58,760 bases of DNA, taken from the NCBI GenBank assembly GCA_022821585.1, contig JAJEDI010000059.1, positions 1 to 58,760 on the forward strand. The letters run 5' to 3'. The DNA comes from Caldilineaceae bacterium. Lineage in GTDB: Bacteria; Chloroflexota; Anaerolineae; Caldilineales; Caldilineaceae. Positions 28,573 to 37,947 of this stretch are shown here, piece by piece; positions within the stretch are counted from its first letter, which is position 1; the number at the start of each line of letters is the position of its first letter. The position numbers were made by a program, and so were the translations under genes. The notes beneath the pieces were generated by a model. It did no database searches and was not told where the DNA came from. It saw only the letters and a list, made by a program, of their open reading frames with translations.

Positions 28573-29871
28573 TCACACCCGCGCAATCCGCCGCCTGAAC
28601 GGCCACCGGTACCGCAACCTCTGCCGCTCACTGTACTCCTCATCCCCCGGTATCGGCGCCGTCACCCGCCCAAACATCACCCACCCCATCACCAGGAAAA
28701 ACACACTCAACAGGAATACCACGCTATGCGGCGCGCCCAGGCGCAGCAGCCCAACCGTAATCACCGGCGCCACCATTCCCCGCAGCCCCACCACCGTCGA
28801 CTGAATCGCCGCATACTCCGTCACCCTCTCCGGGTCCGCCAGCTGGATTCCCGCGCTGATCCGCCCCAGCTCAAAGCCCGCCATCCCCAGACCACGCGCA
28901 ATCGCAGACGGCATCAACATCCACAGGCTCTGTGCTGACATGTAAGTGAGCGGCGTCACGATCGAGATCGCCGAGATTGCCCGCACGACAAACAGGCCGC
29001 CCCGCTTGTCGATCGTCCTTCCCCACAGCAGATAACTCAAAAACCAGGTTATCGACTCCACCAACCCCAATAATCCGATTTCCGAATAGGAGAGCTGCAG
29101 ACGGTCCACCTGCACAACCGGGTACAGCGGCCAGCTCAGCAGCCCACCCAGTCCAAACAAGGAGTAGCTGAGCAAATAGATCGCGAAATTCCTGTCGCCG
29201 CGCACGATCTGCCACAGATCGGAAAACGCCTTAGTCTGGCGCGGCGGCAACTCCCCCTCGTCGAGGTCAATGCGCGTGAAGAGATATGTGGCCAGAATGC
29301 CGAAGAGCGCACCGATGGGGAAAAGCACCTGGTACCCCACCCTGTCCAATGCCCATCCGGCCAGCGGCGTGACCAGGAGAATGACGGAAACGCGCCCCAT
29401 CCGCACCGTCGACATCACCTTGCCCCGCCCGCTCTCAGGATAAATCTTCTGGATGACCCGCGTGTAGGCGGGGACTACAAACGCTTCCAGCAGCCCGAAT
29501 ACGACGCCGATCGCCATCAACTGCACCGCGCCCGTTACAAAAGCGGTGAGCAGAAAGAGAGAACGCCCAAGCAACCAGCAGAAAACAATAATGTTGATCG
29601 TACGCCGCCGCCGCATCAGCACGATGCTGAACGACGTGAACACCGACCCCACAAAGAGCAGCGCCGTATACAGCGCCAGCATATCAACGCTCGCGCCCAA
29701 ACGACGCAGCACGACCTGCGTAAAGGGGATGATCAAGGCATAAAAAACGCCGTGAGCCAGCGACATCGAGAGTTCGATATGCATGACCCGGCGCACAGAG
29801 GGCGACAATGAACCGGCTAGGGCCGTCTCAACCCAAATGACGGTTCGGCTCACTAATTCTTTTGTGTTCAT
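28573..29871 (-). CDS. Major facilitator superfamily transporter
   Basis: A 432-residue protein with about twelve hydrophobic segments, for example MLALYTALLFVGSVFTSF, LMAIGVVFGLLEAFVV, VLFPIGALFGILATYLF and VVFLLSVFFLVMGWVMF. The loop YPESGRGKVMSTVRMGRV after segment four resembles the loop of MFS drug or sugar transporters. I moved the start to ATG at 29871 because GGAGCAAAG sits directly before it; an upstream start at 29895 has no such site. The C-terminus is basic (RQRLRYRWPFRRRIARV). The substrate and direction of transport cannot be told. It is divergent from the exporter operon that begins at 30323. Confidence 0.85.
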   Translation of the reverse strand: MNTKELVSRTVIWVETALAGSLSPSVRRVMHIELSMSLAHGVFYALIIPFTQVVLRRLGASVDMLALYTALLFVGSVFTSFSIVLMRRRRTINIIVFCWLLGRSLFLLTAFVTGAVQLMAIGVVFGLLEAFVVPAYTRVIQKIYPESGRGKVMSTVRMGRVSVILLVTPLAGWALDRVGYQVLFPIGALFGILATYLFTRIDLDEGELPPRQTKAFSDLWQIVRGDRNFAIYLLSYSLFGLGGLLSWPLYPVVQVDRLQLSYSEIGLLGLVESITWFLSYLLWGRTIDKRGGLFVVRAISAISIVTPLTYMSAQSLWMLMPSAIARGLGMAGFELGRISAGIQLADPERVTEYAAIQSTVVGLRGMVAPVITVGLLRLGAPHSVVFLLSVFFLVMGWVMFGRVTAPIPGDEEYSERQRLRYRWPFRRRIARV

Positions 29872-30134
29872 CTTTGCTCCAGCCTCAGGCACCACTGCCT
29901 GGCGTCTTACGCGCGACCTGTTCTAAACACGCTACTTTCGGGCCGGAGCGTCCAACAAAATGCAACGGGCGAACTGGTCCCAAAATTCAACAACCCGGCC
30001 CGCCTACACGGCAGCACCGGACATTACCCGAACCGTATCACAGACCCGTACAGACGCCAACCGAACTAATCCTCAGCACATGCAATGATTCTCCTACCCG
30101 TCCTGCCCAGCCCTCTCTCCCACCCTGGTTCTTT

Positions 30135-30170
30135 CTGACTACTAACCACTGACTACTGACCACCGCAGTT
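30135..30170 (+). repeat. Heptamer run ending in CCGCAGTT
   Basis: CTGACTACTAACCACTGACT followed by ACTGACCACCGCAGTT: five seven-base units, with the palindrome degraded at one base (CCGCAG instead of CTGCAG). Confidence 0.8.
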
Positions 30171-30197
30171 GACAACCAGCGAATTTGCGTTTAGCCT
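30169..30197 (+). promoter_or_regulatory. Possible promoter of the exporter operon, formed at a repeat end
   Basis: TTGACA at 30169-30174 is a perfect -35 box whose first two bases are the last TT of the heptamer run. Seventeen bases on is TAGCCT (30192-30197), a poor -10 box. It would start transcription near 30204, about 120 bases before the adaptor gene. Confidence 0.35.
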
Positions 30198-30322
30198 AGT
30201 CTCGGACTGCACACAAGCCTGTGCACGTACCGTTCGCAGAACGTGGATCGCGCTCACCTGTCCCCACCCGCCCAGTACGCTCCACTTTCAATTCGTCACG
30301 CAACTCTATCCAGAAACCAGTG

Positions 30323-31537
30323 ATGTCTGCCTCACCATCAAAGAGTCCCTGCGCTCGCTTCCGCTCTTCCTATAGCCTGCTCCTTCTACTCCCCCTGCTT
30401 GCGTCCGCACTCGCCGGCTGCCTCACCCCCGTCCGCGCCGTCCCCACGCCGACGCCCTGGCCCACGCCCGTGCCCTCGGAGCAGAAGCGATATACCGTAA
30501 CCCGCGGCACCATCGAAGACCGCTTCAAGATCATTGCCGAAGTCGCCCCCCTGCGCTGGGAACCGCTCGCCTTCGTCGTCGACGGCAAACTGGGCTCCGT
30601 CCTCGTCAACGAAGGCGAACAGGCCGAAGAGGGCCAGATCCTCGCCGAGCTTATTATGCCCGACCTGCTCGAACAGCTGGAACAGGCTCGCCTCGACCTT
30701 TCCCGCGCCGAAAGCGTCCTCTGGGTCTACGAAAACGAACTCACCTTCGATCTCGAAAGAGCCCAGCTCGAAGCACGCCGCGCCGAGCTGCTACTGCAGC
30801 ACGCCCGCGAGGCCGGTGACACCAACGAGATCGCCCTCCAGGAAGTGGCGCTCGACCTCGCGCAAGTCAACCTGCGCGAAATCGAGAACCGCGTCGACCC
30901 ATCCCTGGAACAGGCCGTCGCCCGCGCCAAATTGGCCGTCGCCGCCCTCGAACGCCAGGTCGAGGAACGCCGCCTTCGCGCGCCTTTTGCCGGCCAGGTT
31001 GTCGCCGTCGGCATCGGCCTCAACAGCATGCGCGGCCCCTTGGAACCGCCCCAGCGCCGCGCCGATGTGGCCGCCTTTTCGCCCTTCATCGTCATCGTCG
31101 AGCCCGACCCTGTCGAACTGATCGTCTCCAGCCAGGCCGCACGTGTCTCAGACCTTGTCATCGGCCAGGAAGTCACAGCCATACATCGTTGGGCGCAGGA
31201 TGAGCCGTTTCCCGTACACGTCACCCAGTTGCCCACCATCTCCTCCGGCGATCGTTTCATCCCCGGCTTCCCCGGCTCCATCCACCTGTCTGTTGAGGGC
31301 GAAACGCCCCCGCTCGTCGCCGGCGAATTTATCAATATCGAAGTCGTCGCCGCCGTGCGCGACGATACGCTCCTGCTGCCCGACGCCGCCGTGCGCCGTT
31401 TCGGCGGCCGTACCTTTGTCGTCGTCCAGGATGGTGACCGCCAGCGCCGCATCGACATCCGTACCGGTCTCGAAAGCCGGGGCATGGTCGAAGTGCTGGA
31501 AGGTCTCGAAGAGGGCGACGTCATTCTAGGTCGATAG
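30323..31537 (+). CDS. Lipoprotein membrane-fusion/adaptor protein of an ABC exporter
   Basis: A 404-residue HlyD/MacA-like periplasmic-type adaptor. A signal peptide (SLLLLLPLLASALAGC) ends in a lipobox with Cys as the lipid anchor. The biotinyl-lipoyl half-motif is LGSVLVNEGEQAEEGQILAEL. A coiled-coil follows (residues about 115-240, EQLEQARLDLSRAESVL to AVARAKLAVAALERQV). The second lipoyl half is LRAPFAGQVVAV, then beta-barrel domains. I placed the start at ATG 30323, directly before the signal peptide; an upstream extension from 30221 is unlikely. The permease gene begins at the next base after its stop. Together with the permease and ATPase it forms a MacAB-like exporter. Confidence 0.88.
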   Translation: MSASPSKSPCARFRSSYSLLLLLPLLASALAGCLTPVRAVPTPTPWPTPVPSEQKRYTVTRGTIEDRFKIIAEVAPLRWEPLAFVVDGKLGSVLVNEGEQAEEGQILAELIMPDLLEQLEQARLDLSRAESVLWVYENELTFDLERAQLEARRAELLLQHAREAGDTNEIALQEVALDLAQVNLREIENRVDPSLEQAVARAKLAVAALERQVEERRLRAPFAGQVVAVGIGLNSMRGPLEPPQRRADVAAFSPFIVIVEPDPVELIVSSQAARVSDLVIGQEVTAIHRWAQDEPFPVHVTQLPTISSGDRFIPGFPGSIHLSVEGETPPLVAGEFINIEVVAAVRDDTLLLPDAAVRRFGGRTFVVVQDGDRQRRIDIRTGLESRGMVEVLEGLEEGDVILGR

Positions 31538-34375
31538 ATGCCCAACCGTCTCCCCTTTCTCGGGCTCGCCTTCCGCCGCCTCTACAGCCGGCCCAGCCTG
31601 ACCCTGCTTTCCCTCCTCAGTATCGTCCTGGCCGTCGGCATGGTCGCTAGCATCCCCGTCTTCTCGCAGGGAGTCAGTTATCTTCTGCTACAGGACGAAC
31701 TCTCTCACATCGCCTCAATCTTCCACCGTCCGCCCCTCACCATGCGCTTCTACTTCATTGTGCCCAAGCGCAATGCCCTCCCGCTGGACAGTGCCCTGCG
31801 TCTGGAAAACGAATTCCGTCGCATCGCAGAAAGAGAGACCGGCCTCACCGTCGCCGATACCCTAACCTACGTGGCCAGCCCCGGAATGACCATCCAGCCC
31901 GTGGACGGTGACGCCTCCTACCCCGTACTCAAAGACAACATCATCGTCGAAAATGTCCAGTTTGCCGTCGTCACAAATATTCGCGACCGCATCGAAATCG
32001 TCGAGGGCCTTCCCTACGGGACCGAGACCGCCGACGGCACCGTAAACATCTGGTTGTATGAAGAAAAAGCAACCGAATTGGGGTTCCAGGTCGGCGAGAC
32101 CTACAATATGATAGAAGGCGCCTCCGGCAATGCAATCCCTATCACCGTCGCCGGCATCTGGAAGCCGGCCGACCTCTCCGACTTCTACTGGTCCGCCACC
32201 ACCATCTCCTGGCGCAAGCTCCTGCTCGTCACTGATAACGCCTATCGCCGTTCCGTCGAGCCTGCCGTCAGCCGCCGCACCGGCATCGCCGTCTGGTACC
32301 TCAGCCCCGACGAAGAGACGCTCAAGCTCCATCAGGCCGACACCGTCGCCAACGGCCTGCGCTCTGTGCCCGCCCGCGCCGATCTGCGCTTCCCCGGCAC
32401 CAAAATGGATGTCTCACCTGAGCTGCCTCTGAACCGCTACCTGCAACGCAGAGCCAGCCTGTCCGCACTCCTGGTCGGCTTCAGCCTGCCCGCGCTCGGC
32501 CTGCTCCTCTTCTTCCTCTGGATCCTCTCGCATGTGACCGCCCAGTTCCAACAGGAAGAGGTCGCCATTCTCGCCTCGCGCGGCGCCGGCCGCCGTTTCG
32601 TCGCCTTCCTCATCTTGCTCGAAACGCTGCTCCTGCTTGCCGTCGGCATTCCGCTCGGTCTTGGCGCCGGCTACTTCATGGCCCGCGCCATGGGGCTGGC
32701 CTCCGGCTTTCTCGCCTTTACCCCTCGCGCCGGCATTCCCGCCACCCTCTTTGAAGTCGACTGGCGTCTCATCGGCATTGCCGTGTTGCTGCTTGTGCTG
32801 GCTCGCGGCATCCCTGCCCTGCGCGCTGCACGCGGCGGCATCGTCCAGCACCTGCGCGCCCGCTCACGTCCGCACGCCGCCATAACGACCCTTCTGCTAG
32901 CCGGAGACGGCGCTCTCATCGTGCTTTCCTGGTACGCCTACCGCCAGCTCAGCCAGCGCGGTACCCTCGGCATTATCGGCTGGGAGCCCAGCGGAGACCC
33001 CTTCCGCGACCCGCTCCTGCTCCTGACGCCCTCTCTATTCGTCTTTACCTCAGCCCTTGTACTGACCCACCTTTTCCCGCTCCTTATGGGGCCCGTAGAC
33101 CGCCTAGGCAACCGCCTCCGCTCCTTCGTCGCCTACATGGGCCTTACCCAGTTGCACCGCCAGGGCCGGCACTACTCCGGTAGTCTCTTTCTGACTATGG
33201 TCTGCCTCAGCCTCGGCGCCTTCTATGCCTCTATGGCCCTCAGCCTCGACCAGTGGCTCGCCGACCGCATCCACTATCAGGTCGGCGCCGACTACCGCTT
33301 CCAACAAGGAATCCCACCTCCGGAGATGGGCGGGCCACTCCCGGGGGAAGAGGCCGATCCAGAGGTGGTCAGCGCGTGGCTGCTTCCAATCGACGACTAC
33401 CTGCAAATACCCGGTGTCGAAGACGCCACCCGCGTCGCCGTCTTCAAAACCAAGACCAGTGTTTCCCGACAAATCGACGCCGTCTTCCTGGGTATCGACC
33501 GCTACGACTTTCCCCGCATCGCCTTTCATCGCTCCGACTTCAACTACGCCTCCCTCGGCGAACTGATGAATCGACTCGGCATGTATCCCAACGGGATCCT
33601 CGTCTCGCGTAACTTTCTGCGCCGCAGCCGCCTCCTCGAAGGGCAGATGACCAAGCTGACCATATCCATCAACTACGGCTCCTTCGAGCACGAATTCCTC
33701 ATCGTCGGTTCCTACGACTACTTCCCTACCGCCTATCCCGAGGACACAGAGGTCTTTGTCGGCAACCTGGACTACGTCTTCGAACAGGTCGGCGATGAAA
33801 GTCTGCACCAGATATGGATGAAGACCAGCGCTGACGCCGTCCCCGAGTCCATTATAGAAAGCGTCGAAGGCCTTGGGGTCCATCCTATCCGCATTAGCGA
33901 CGCCCGCGCCCTTCTCACACTCGACGAGGAAAGAGTCGAGCGCATCGGCCTTTACGGCATTCTCTCGGTCGGCTTTCTCGCCTCCACCCTTCTCGCCAGC
34001 CTCGGTCTTCTCGTCTATACCTACGCCTCGCTGCAAGGGCGCCTGCAGCAAATTAGCGTCATGCGCGCCGTCGGCCTCAAAACCAAGCTCGTCCTCGCCA
34101 TGGTCGGCGTCGAATACCTGGGCGTTATCCTTTTTGGCGTCCTCTGGGGCGTCGCCATCGGCATCGCCACCGCCTGGCTCTTTGTCCCCTTCTTCCGCGT
34201 CAGCGGCGATCCAATCTTCGCCTTGCCGCCCTTTGTGCGCCACATCGCCTGGGGCCAGATCGGCATTCTCGCGTTCGTATTCGGCACCGCCCTCTTGGGG
34301 TCCCAGTCAATAATCCTCTACTGGAGCACGCGTCGCGATCTGTTCCAGGTACTGCGCATGGGGCAGAGGGAGTAG
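31538..34375 (+). CDS. ABC transporter permease, FtsX/MacB-like, two-part
   Basis: A 945-residue permease, long enough to be a fusion or duplicated FtsX-type protein. A first membrane segment lies near 20-40, and a large external domain at 45-300. A middle set of segments lies near 310-430 (LVGFSLPALGLLLFFLWIL, FVAFLILLETLLLLAVGI), with more at 460-540. A second external domain spans 560-790, and three final segments lie at 800-930 (ILSVGFLASTLLASLGLLVY, YLGVILFGVLWGVAIGIATAW, IGILAFVFGTALLGSQSII). This resembles two FtsX modules in one chain, matching the two ATPase domains of the next gene. The next ATG comes four bases after its stop. Confidence 0.85.
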   Translation: MPNRLPFLGLAFRRLYSRPSLTLLSLLSIVLAVGMVASIPVFSQGVSYLLLQDELSHIASIFHRPPLTMRFYFIVPKRNALPLDSALRLENEFRRIAERETGLTVADTLTYVASPGMTIQPVDGDASYPVLKDNIIVENVQFAVVTNIRDRIEIVEGLPYGTETADGTVNIWLYEEKATELGFQVGETYNMIEGASGNAIPITVAGIWKPADLSDFYWSATTISWRKLLLVTDNAYRRSVEPAVSRRTGIAVWYLSPDEETLKLHQADTVANGLRSVPARADLRFPGTKMDVSPELPLNRYLQRRASLSALLVGFSLPALGLLLFFLWILSHVTAQFQQEEVAILASRGAGRRFVAFLILLETLLLLAVGIPLGLGAGYFMARAMGLASGFLAFTPRAGIPATLFEVDWRLIGIAVLLLVLARGIPALRAARGGIVQHLRARSRPHAAITTLLLAGDGALIVLSWYAYRQLSQRGTLGIIGWEPSGDPFRDPLLLLTPSLFVFTSALVLTHLFPLLMGPVDRLGNRLRSFVAYMGLTQLHRQGRHYSGSLFLTMVCLSLGAFYASMALSLDQWLADRIHYQVGADYRFQQGIPPPEMGGPLPGEEADPEVVSAWLLPIDDYLQIPGVEDATRVAVFKTKTSVSRQIDAVFLGIDRYDFPRIAFHRSDFNYASLGELMNRLGMYPNGILVSRNFLRRSRLLEGQMTKLTISINYGSFEHEFLIVGSYDYFPTAYPEDTEVFVGNLDYVFEQVGDESLHQIWMKTSADAVPESIIESVEGLGVHPIRISDARALLTLDEERVERIGLYGILSVGFLASTLLASLGLLVYTYASLQGRLQQISVMRAVGLKTKLVLAMVGVEYLGVILFGVLWGVAIGIATAWLFVPFFRVSGDPIFALPPFVRHIAWGQIGILAFVFGTALLGSQSIILYWSTRRDLFQVLRMGQRE

Positions 34376-34379
34376 AAGC

Positions 34380-36398
34380 ATGACCCAAACCGCCGCTGCA
34401 GACGGCGCCCCCCTGGTCGTCTGCGACAATCTGGTCAAAATCTATCAGATCGACGAAATAGAAGTCGTCGCTCTCCAGGGCCTCGATCTCGAAATCCGCC
34501 GCGGCGAAATGATGGCGATCATCGGCGCCAGCGGCAGCGGCAAGTCCTCCCTTCTCAACATCATCGGCGGCCTCGACCGCCCCTCTGCCGGCCAGATCAC
34601 CGTCAACGCGCGCAACCTGCTCAAAGCGTCCGATAAGGAGCTCGAGGACTACCGCCTCAACGACGTCGGCTTCGTCTGGCAGCAGTCATCGCGCAACCTC
34701 ATTCCCTATCTGACTGCCCAGGAAAACGTCGAGCTTCCCATGATCGCTTCCCGTGACCGCGCTGCGCCTCCTTCAGAACGCGCCCGCGAGTTGCTCGACG
34801 CCGTCGGATTGCTCAGCCACAGCCACCACCGCCTCGCTCAGCTCTCCGGCGGCCAGCAGCAGCGCGTCGCCATCGCCGTCGCCCTGGCGAACCAGCCACA
34901 GATTCTGCTCGCCGATGAACCGACCGGGGAGGTGGATTCGGTCACCGCCAATCAGATCTGGCAGCTCCTCCGCGACCTCAACCGCCGCTTCAACCTCACC
35001 AGCATCATCGTCAGCCACGACCGCGATATCGCTCGCATCGTCGACCGCGTCATCGGCATCCGCGACGGCAAAATCAGCACCGAAATCGTGCGCCAGTCCC
35101 AGTCCGGCCTGCTTGATGACCAGCTGTCCGCCGCGCTGGACGACGCAGAGAACGTCCCGCTCGCTACAAATGAGCCCGTTGACGCGACCGGCAGCACCTC
35201 CCTCCAACTCGAAGAACGCGTCGTCCTCGATGCCGTCGGTCGGCTGCAAATGCCCCATGAGTATCTGGAACAGCGCGGCATCGGGCGCAGAGCGGTCGTC
35301 CAACTGGTCGAAGACGGCATCCTTATCCGCCAGGCACAGGAACAGTTTTCCTTTAACGGCGATGCCGGCGCCTCAGGCGCCTACCCCGGCGGCGAAGACG
35401 ACCCGGCCGCCTGGGAACAAGACCCCATGCCCCGCCGTAGTCACCCTTGGTGGCGACGGCTCCTGCTGGGCTCTCCCCGCGATGTGGACGAAACGCCGGA
35501 CGCGGAGCAGGCTGCCAGTCCTTGGGCTACAGAGCTAACCTCCCCTGCAAAAGGCGATGACTTCGCACCCGCCGGCACTTCACGCGATACACTTCAGTGG
35601 GAAAATGACGCCTCCTCTCGCTCCGCCTTCGCTCCCCCTGACCCTGCACCCGAGCCTAGCCCAGCCGAATCGGGCTCCCTGGTGATCTCGGAATTCTACA
35701 GAGGACCCCTCGTCGAGGTCAGTGATCTCCAGCGCGTCTACTCGGTGGGCGATCAATCCGTCTATGCCCTGCGCGGCATCGATCTGACCGTTCCCCGCCG
35801 CTGTTTCGCACTTTTCCGCGGCCGTTCCGGCTCCGGCAAGACGACACTCCTCAACCTGATTGGCAGCCTCGACACGCCTACCGCAGGCCGCGTCTCGCTC
35901 TTCGGCCAGGACATCGACAAGCTGACCGCCGACCAATGCGCCCAGATCCGCCAGCACCACATCGGCTTCGTCTTCCAGGCCTTTTCCCTCATCCCGACCC
36001 TGTCTGCCCAGGAAAATGTCGAGATGACGCTCCGTATCCTCGGCCAGCCCGCCGCCGAACGCCGTCGCCGGGCCGCCTACTGCCTGTCCTTGGTTGGCCT
36101 CGGCCGCTGGTCCGATCACAGACCCTTTGAAATGTCCGGCGGCCAGCAGCAGCGTCTCTCCATCGCCCGCGCCCTTGCCCACGGCCCCGCCATGCTCATC
36201 GCCGACGAACCCACCAGCGACCTCGACAGCGAGACCGGCCGCCAGATCCTTGAACTGTTCGCACAGCTCGTCGCAGAGGAAGGCATCACCGTCCTCATGG
36301 CCAGCCACGATCCCACCAGCGACGACTTTGCCACCGAAATATACGAGCTCCAGGACGGCGAAATCGCCAACCACATCACCAACGGCCGCTCCACCTGA
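34380..36398 (+). CDS. Fused double ABC ATPase of a MacB/LolD-type exporter
   Basis: A 672-residue protein with two complete ABC ATPase domains. Domain one has Walker A GASGSGKS at 49-56, signature LSGGQQQR near 155 and Walker [13 protein letters not shown] near 178. Domain two has Walker [10 protein letters not shown] near 480, signature MSGGQQQR near 584 and Walker [14 protein letters not shown] linker of about 200 residues (240-440) lies between. Its first part resembles a small winged-helix-like unit ([27 protein letters not shown]), and its second is acidic and P/S-rich. Usually two separate ATPase chains dimerise, so this fusion could act as one unit with the 945-residue permease. ATG at 34380. 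Confidence 0.9.
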   Translation: MTQTAAADGAPLVVCDNLVKIYQIDEIEVVALQGLDLEIRRGEMMAIIGASGSGKSSLLNIIGGLDRPSAGQITVNARNLLKASDKELEDYRLNDVGFVWQQSSRNLIPYLTAQENVELPMIASRDRAAPPSERARELLDAVGLLSHSHHRLAQLSGGQQQRVAIAVALANQPQILLADEPTGEVDSVTANQIWQLLRDLNRRFNLTSIIVSHDRDIARIVDRVIGIRDGKISTEIVRQSQSGLLDDQLSAALDDAENVPLATNEPVDATGSTSLQLEERVVLDAVGRLQMPHEYLEQRGIGRRAVVQLVEDGILIRQAQEQFSFNGDAGASGAYPGGEDDPAAWEQDPMPRRSHPWWRRLLLGSPRDVDETPDAEQAASPWATELTSPAKGDDFAPAGTSRDTLQWENDASSRSAFAPPDPAPEPSPAESGSLVISEFYRGPLVEVSDLQRVYSVGDQSVYALRGIDLTVPRRCFALFRGRSGSGKTTLLNLIGSLDTPTAGRVSLFGQDIDKLTADQCAQIRQHHIGFVFQAFSLIPTLSAQENVEMTLRILGQPAAERRRRAAYCLSLVGLGRWSDHRPFEMSGGQQQRLSIARALAHGPAMLIADEPTSDLDSETGRQILELFAQLVAEEGITVLMASHDPTSDDFATEIYELQDGEIANHITNGRST

Positions 36399-36471
36399 AA
36401 TCCATCGACCATGATTCATGACGGCGAAGGGCGTGCCCCTCTCCAACCCAATCACCATTTAATCGCCGCTA

Positions 36472-36570
36472 TCACTAACCACTGACTACTAACTACTGAC
36501 TACTGCAGTTGTGCGGTCGGGCCTATTCGGCCCTCCCTGGGGCGGGGGCCCCGCCCCCGCAACGCCCCCT
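36472..36570 (+). repeat. Composite heptamer/double-hairpin repeat, copy C
   Basis: Units CTAACCA, CTGACTA, CTAACTA and CTGACTA run into CTGCAGTT, then GTGCGGTC and hairpin one (GGGCC-TATTC-GGCCC), then hairpin two (GCGGGGGC-CCC-GCCCCCGC). The next 270 bases (36571-36844) hold nothing I recognise. Confidence 0.88.
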
Positions 36571-36844
36571 CTCCTAAAACCACCCGCCGCATCGAGTGTG
36601 TGGGCAATACGACCTTGACGACCCGCTGCGACCGAACTTCCCCCCACCCCGCCTCGTGGCTCGTACCCAATGTGAGCCAGCGCAGACAAGGCAAGCGAGG
36701 CAACACCCAACTGTACCCAACCTACACTGCTATGACCATCAATTGCCCCCAACAAGAAGCCTGACAGTACCTTCCATCACTCCCTATCTATGCACAAAGG
36801 ACGCCGTAATCACACAAAACATGCCTCCATAGCTACCAGTAGTT

Positions 36845-36875
36845 CACTGACCACTGACCACTGACCACTGCAGTT
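36845..36875 (+). repeat. Heptamer run ending in CTGCAGTT, next to a ribosome site
   Basis: Three CTGACCA-type units and CTGCAGTT. The run ends seven bases before the CAGGAG ribosome site of the Gfo gene at 36896, so it lies inside that gene's leader or promoter. No hairpin module follows this copy. Confidence 0.85.
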
Positions 36876-36895
36876 CAAGAACAGGAGATCCCACC

Positions 36896-37924
36896 ATGTC
36901 CCAGACTTGGCGCGTTGCCATCGCCGGATGCCACCGCATGCTCGACAGAAAGCCGGCCAATCACAACTTCGCCACCGCATTCGACGCCGTGCCCGATACC
37001 GAAATCGTCGCCGTCTTCGACCTCGGTGCCGATACCCGTCAGGCCTTTACCGACTGCTGGGGCGACCACGTCCCCGCCTACGACCATTTCGAAAACATGC
37101 TGCAGCAGCAACAACCCGACATCCTCTGCGTCGCCACCAGCCAGAAGATGCACGCAGACCAGATCCAGCAGGCCGTCGCCGCCGGCGTCCGCGGCATCCT
37201 CAGCGACAAACCCCTCGCCACCAGCCTCTCAGAAGCCGACCGTCTCCTCGACGCCTGCCGCACTGCCTCCGTCCCCCTGGCCTTCGGGCTCGACCGCCGC
37301 TGGCTCGTCTCCTACCGCCGCCTCGCCGAGCTCCTGCGCGACGGCACTGTCGGCCAGCTGCAGTCCATGATCATCTACGGCATCCCCAACCTCATCAACC
37401 ACGGCTGCCACTGGTATGACGTCGCCCTCCACCTGTCCGGTGACCTCGAACCCCAATGGGTGAGCGGTTTTGTCGAAGATACCTCCGCCGAACCGCCCGA
37501 TTCCCGCCGCCGCCTCGATCCCACCGGCCGCTGTATTGTCTGCCTGCAGGGTGGCGTCCACCTCTACTTCACCCCGGGCGGCAGCCAGCGCCCCGCCTTC
37601 GATGTCATCGGCGATCAGGGTCGCCTCACGATCATGGACGATGGCCTTCACGCCTGGCGTTGGCAGGACGCCAGCGCGCCGCCCCAACCCCTCGCCATTC
37701 CCCACCCGGAAGGCGATTTCCCCTCCGGCACGGCCATCGTCCGCGACCTCGTCGACGCCGTCGCCAGCCGCGGCAAAACCGCCTGCGACGTCGAAGAGGC
37801 CCGCCGCGCCACCGAAATTGGCTTCGCCGTTCACCTCTCTCACGCCCGCCAGGGCGCGCGCATCGACCTGCCCGCCGCCGACCGCGAACTGCGTATTCCT
37901 TCGTTCCCGTGGGGAAATGAGTAG
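36896..37924 (+). CDS. Gfo/Idh/MocA-family oxidoreductase, DKP variant
   Basis: A 342-residue Gfo/Idh/MocA member. The N-terminal Rossmann region (VAIAGCHRM) is less canonical than usual, with His-Arg where GxGxxG is expected. The active-site motif reads SDKPLATS near residue 105 rather than EKP; Lys is kept. HGCHWYDVALHL near 165 is the substrate-side His motif. ATG at 36896 with CAGGAG eight bases upstream. It stands alone on the plus strand, convergent with the DegT gene, and the heptamer run lies in its leader. The changed GxGxxG suggests altered cofactor binding or a non-standard role. Confidence 0.82.
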   Translation: MSQTWRVAIAGCHRMLDRKPANHNFATAFDAVPDTEIVAVFDLGADTRQAFTDCWGDHVPAYDHFENMLQQQQPDILCVATSQKMHADQIQQAVAAGVRGILSDKPLATSLSEADRLLDACRTASVPLAFGLDRRWLVSYRRLAELLRDGTVGQLQSMIIYGIPNLINHGCHWYDVALHLSGDLEPQWVSGFVEDTSAEPPDSRRRLDPTGRCIVCLQGGVHLYFTPGGSQRPAFDVIGDQGRLTIMDDGLHAWRWQDASAPPQPLAIPHPEGDFPSGTAIVRDLVDAVASRGKTACDVEEARRATEIGFAVHLSHARQGARIDLPAADRELRIPSFPWGNE

Positions 37925-37947
37925 GGGGTGTCCTGCCTTAATCCTGG

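Larger units (their letters stand above)
29872..30322. other. Divergent intergenic region between MFS and exporter genes
   Basis: About 450 bases that must hold promoters for both directions. It contains the heptamer run at 30135-30170, which runs straight into a TTGACA box (see the next entries). No gene was recognised. Confidence 0.5.
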
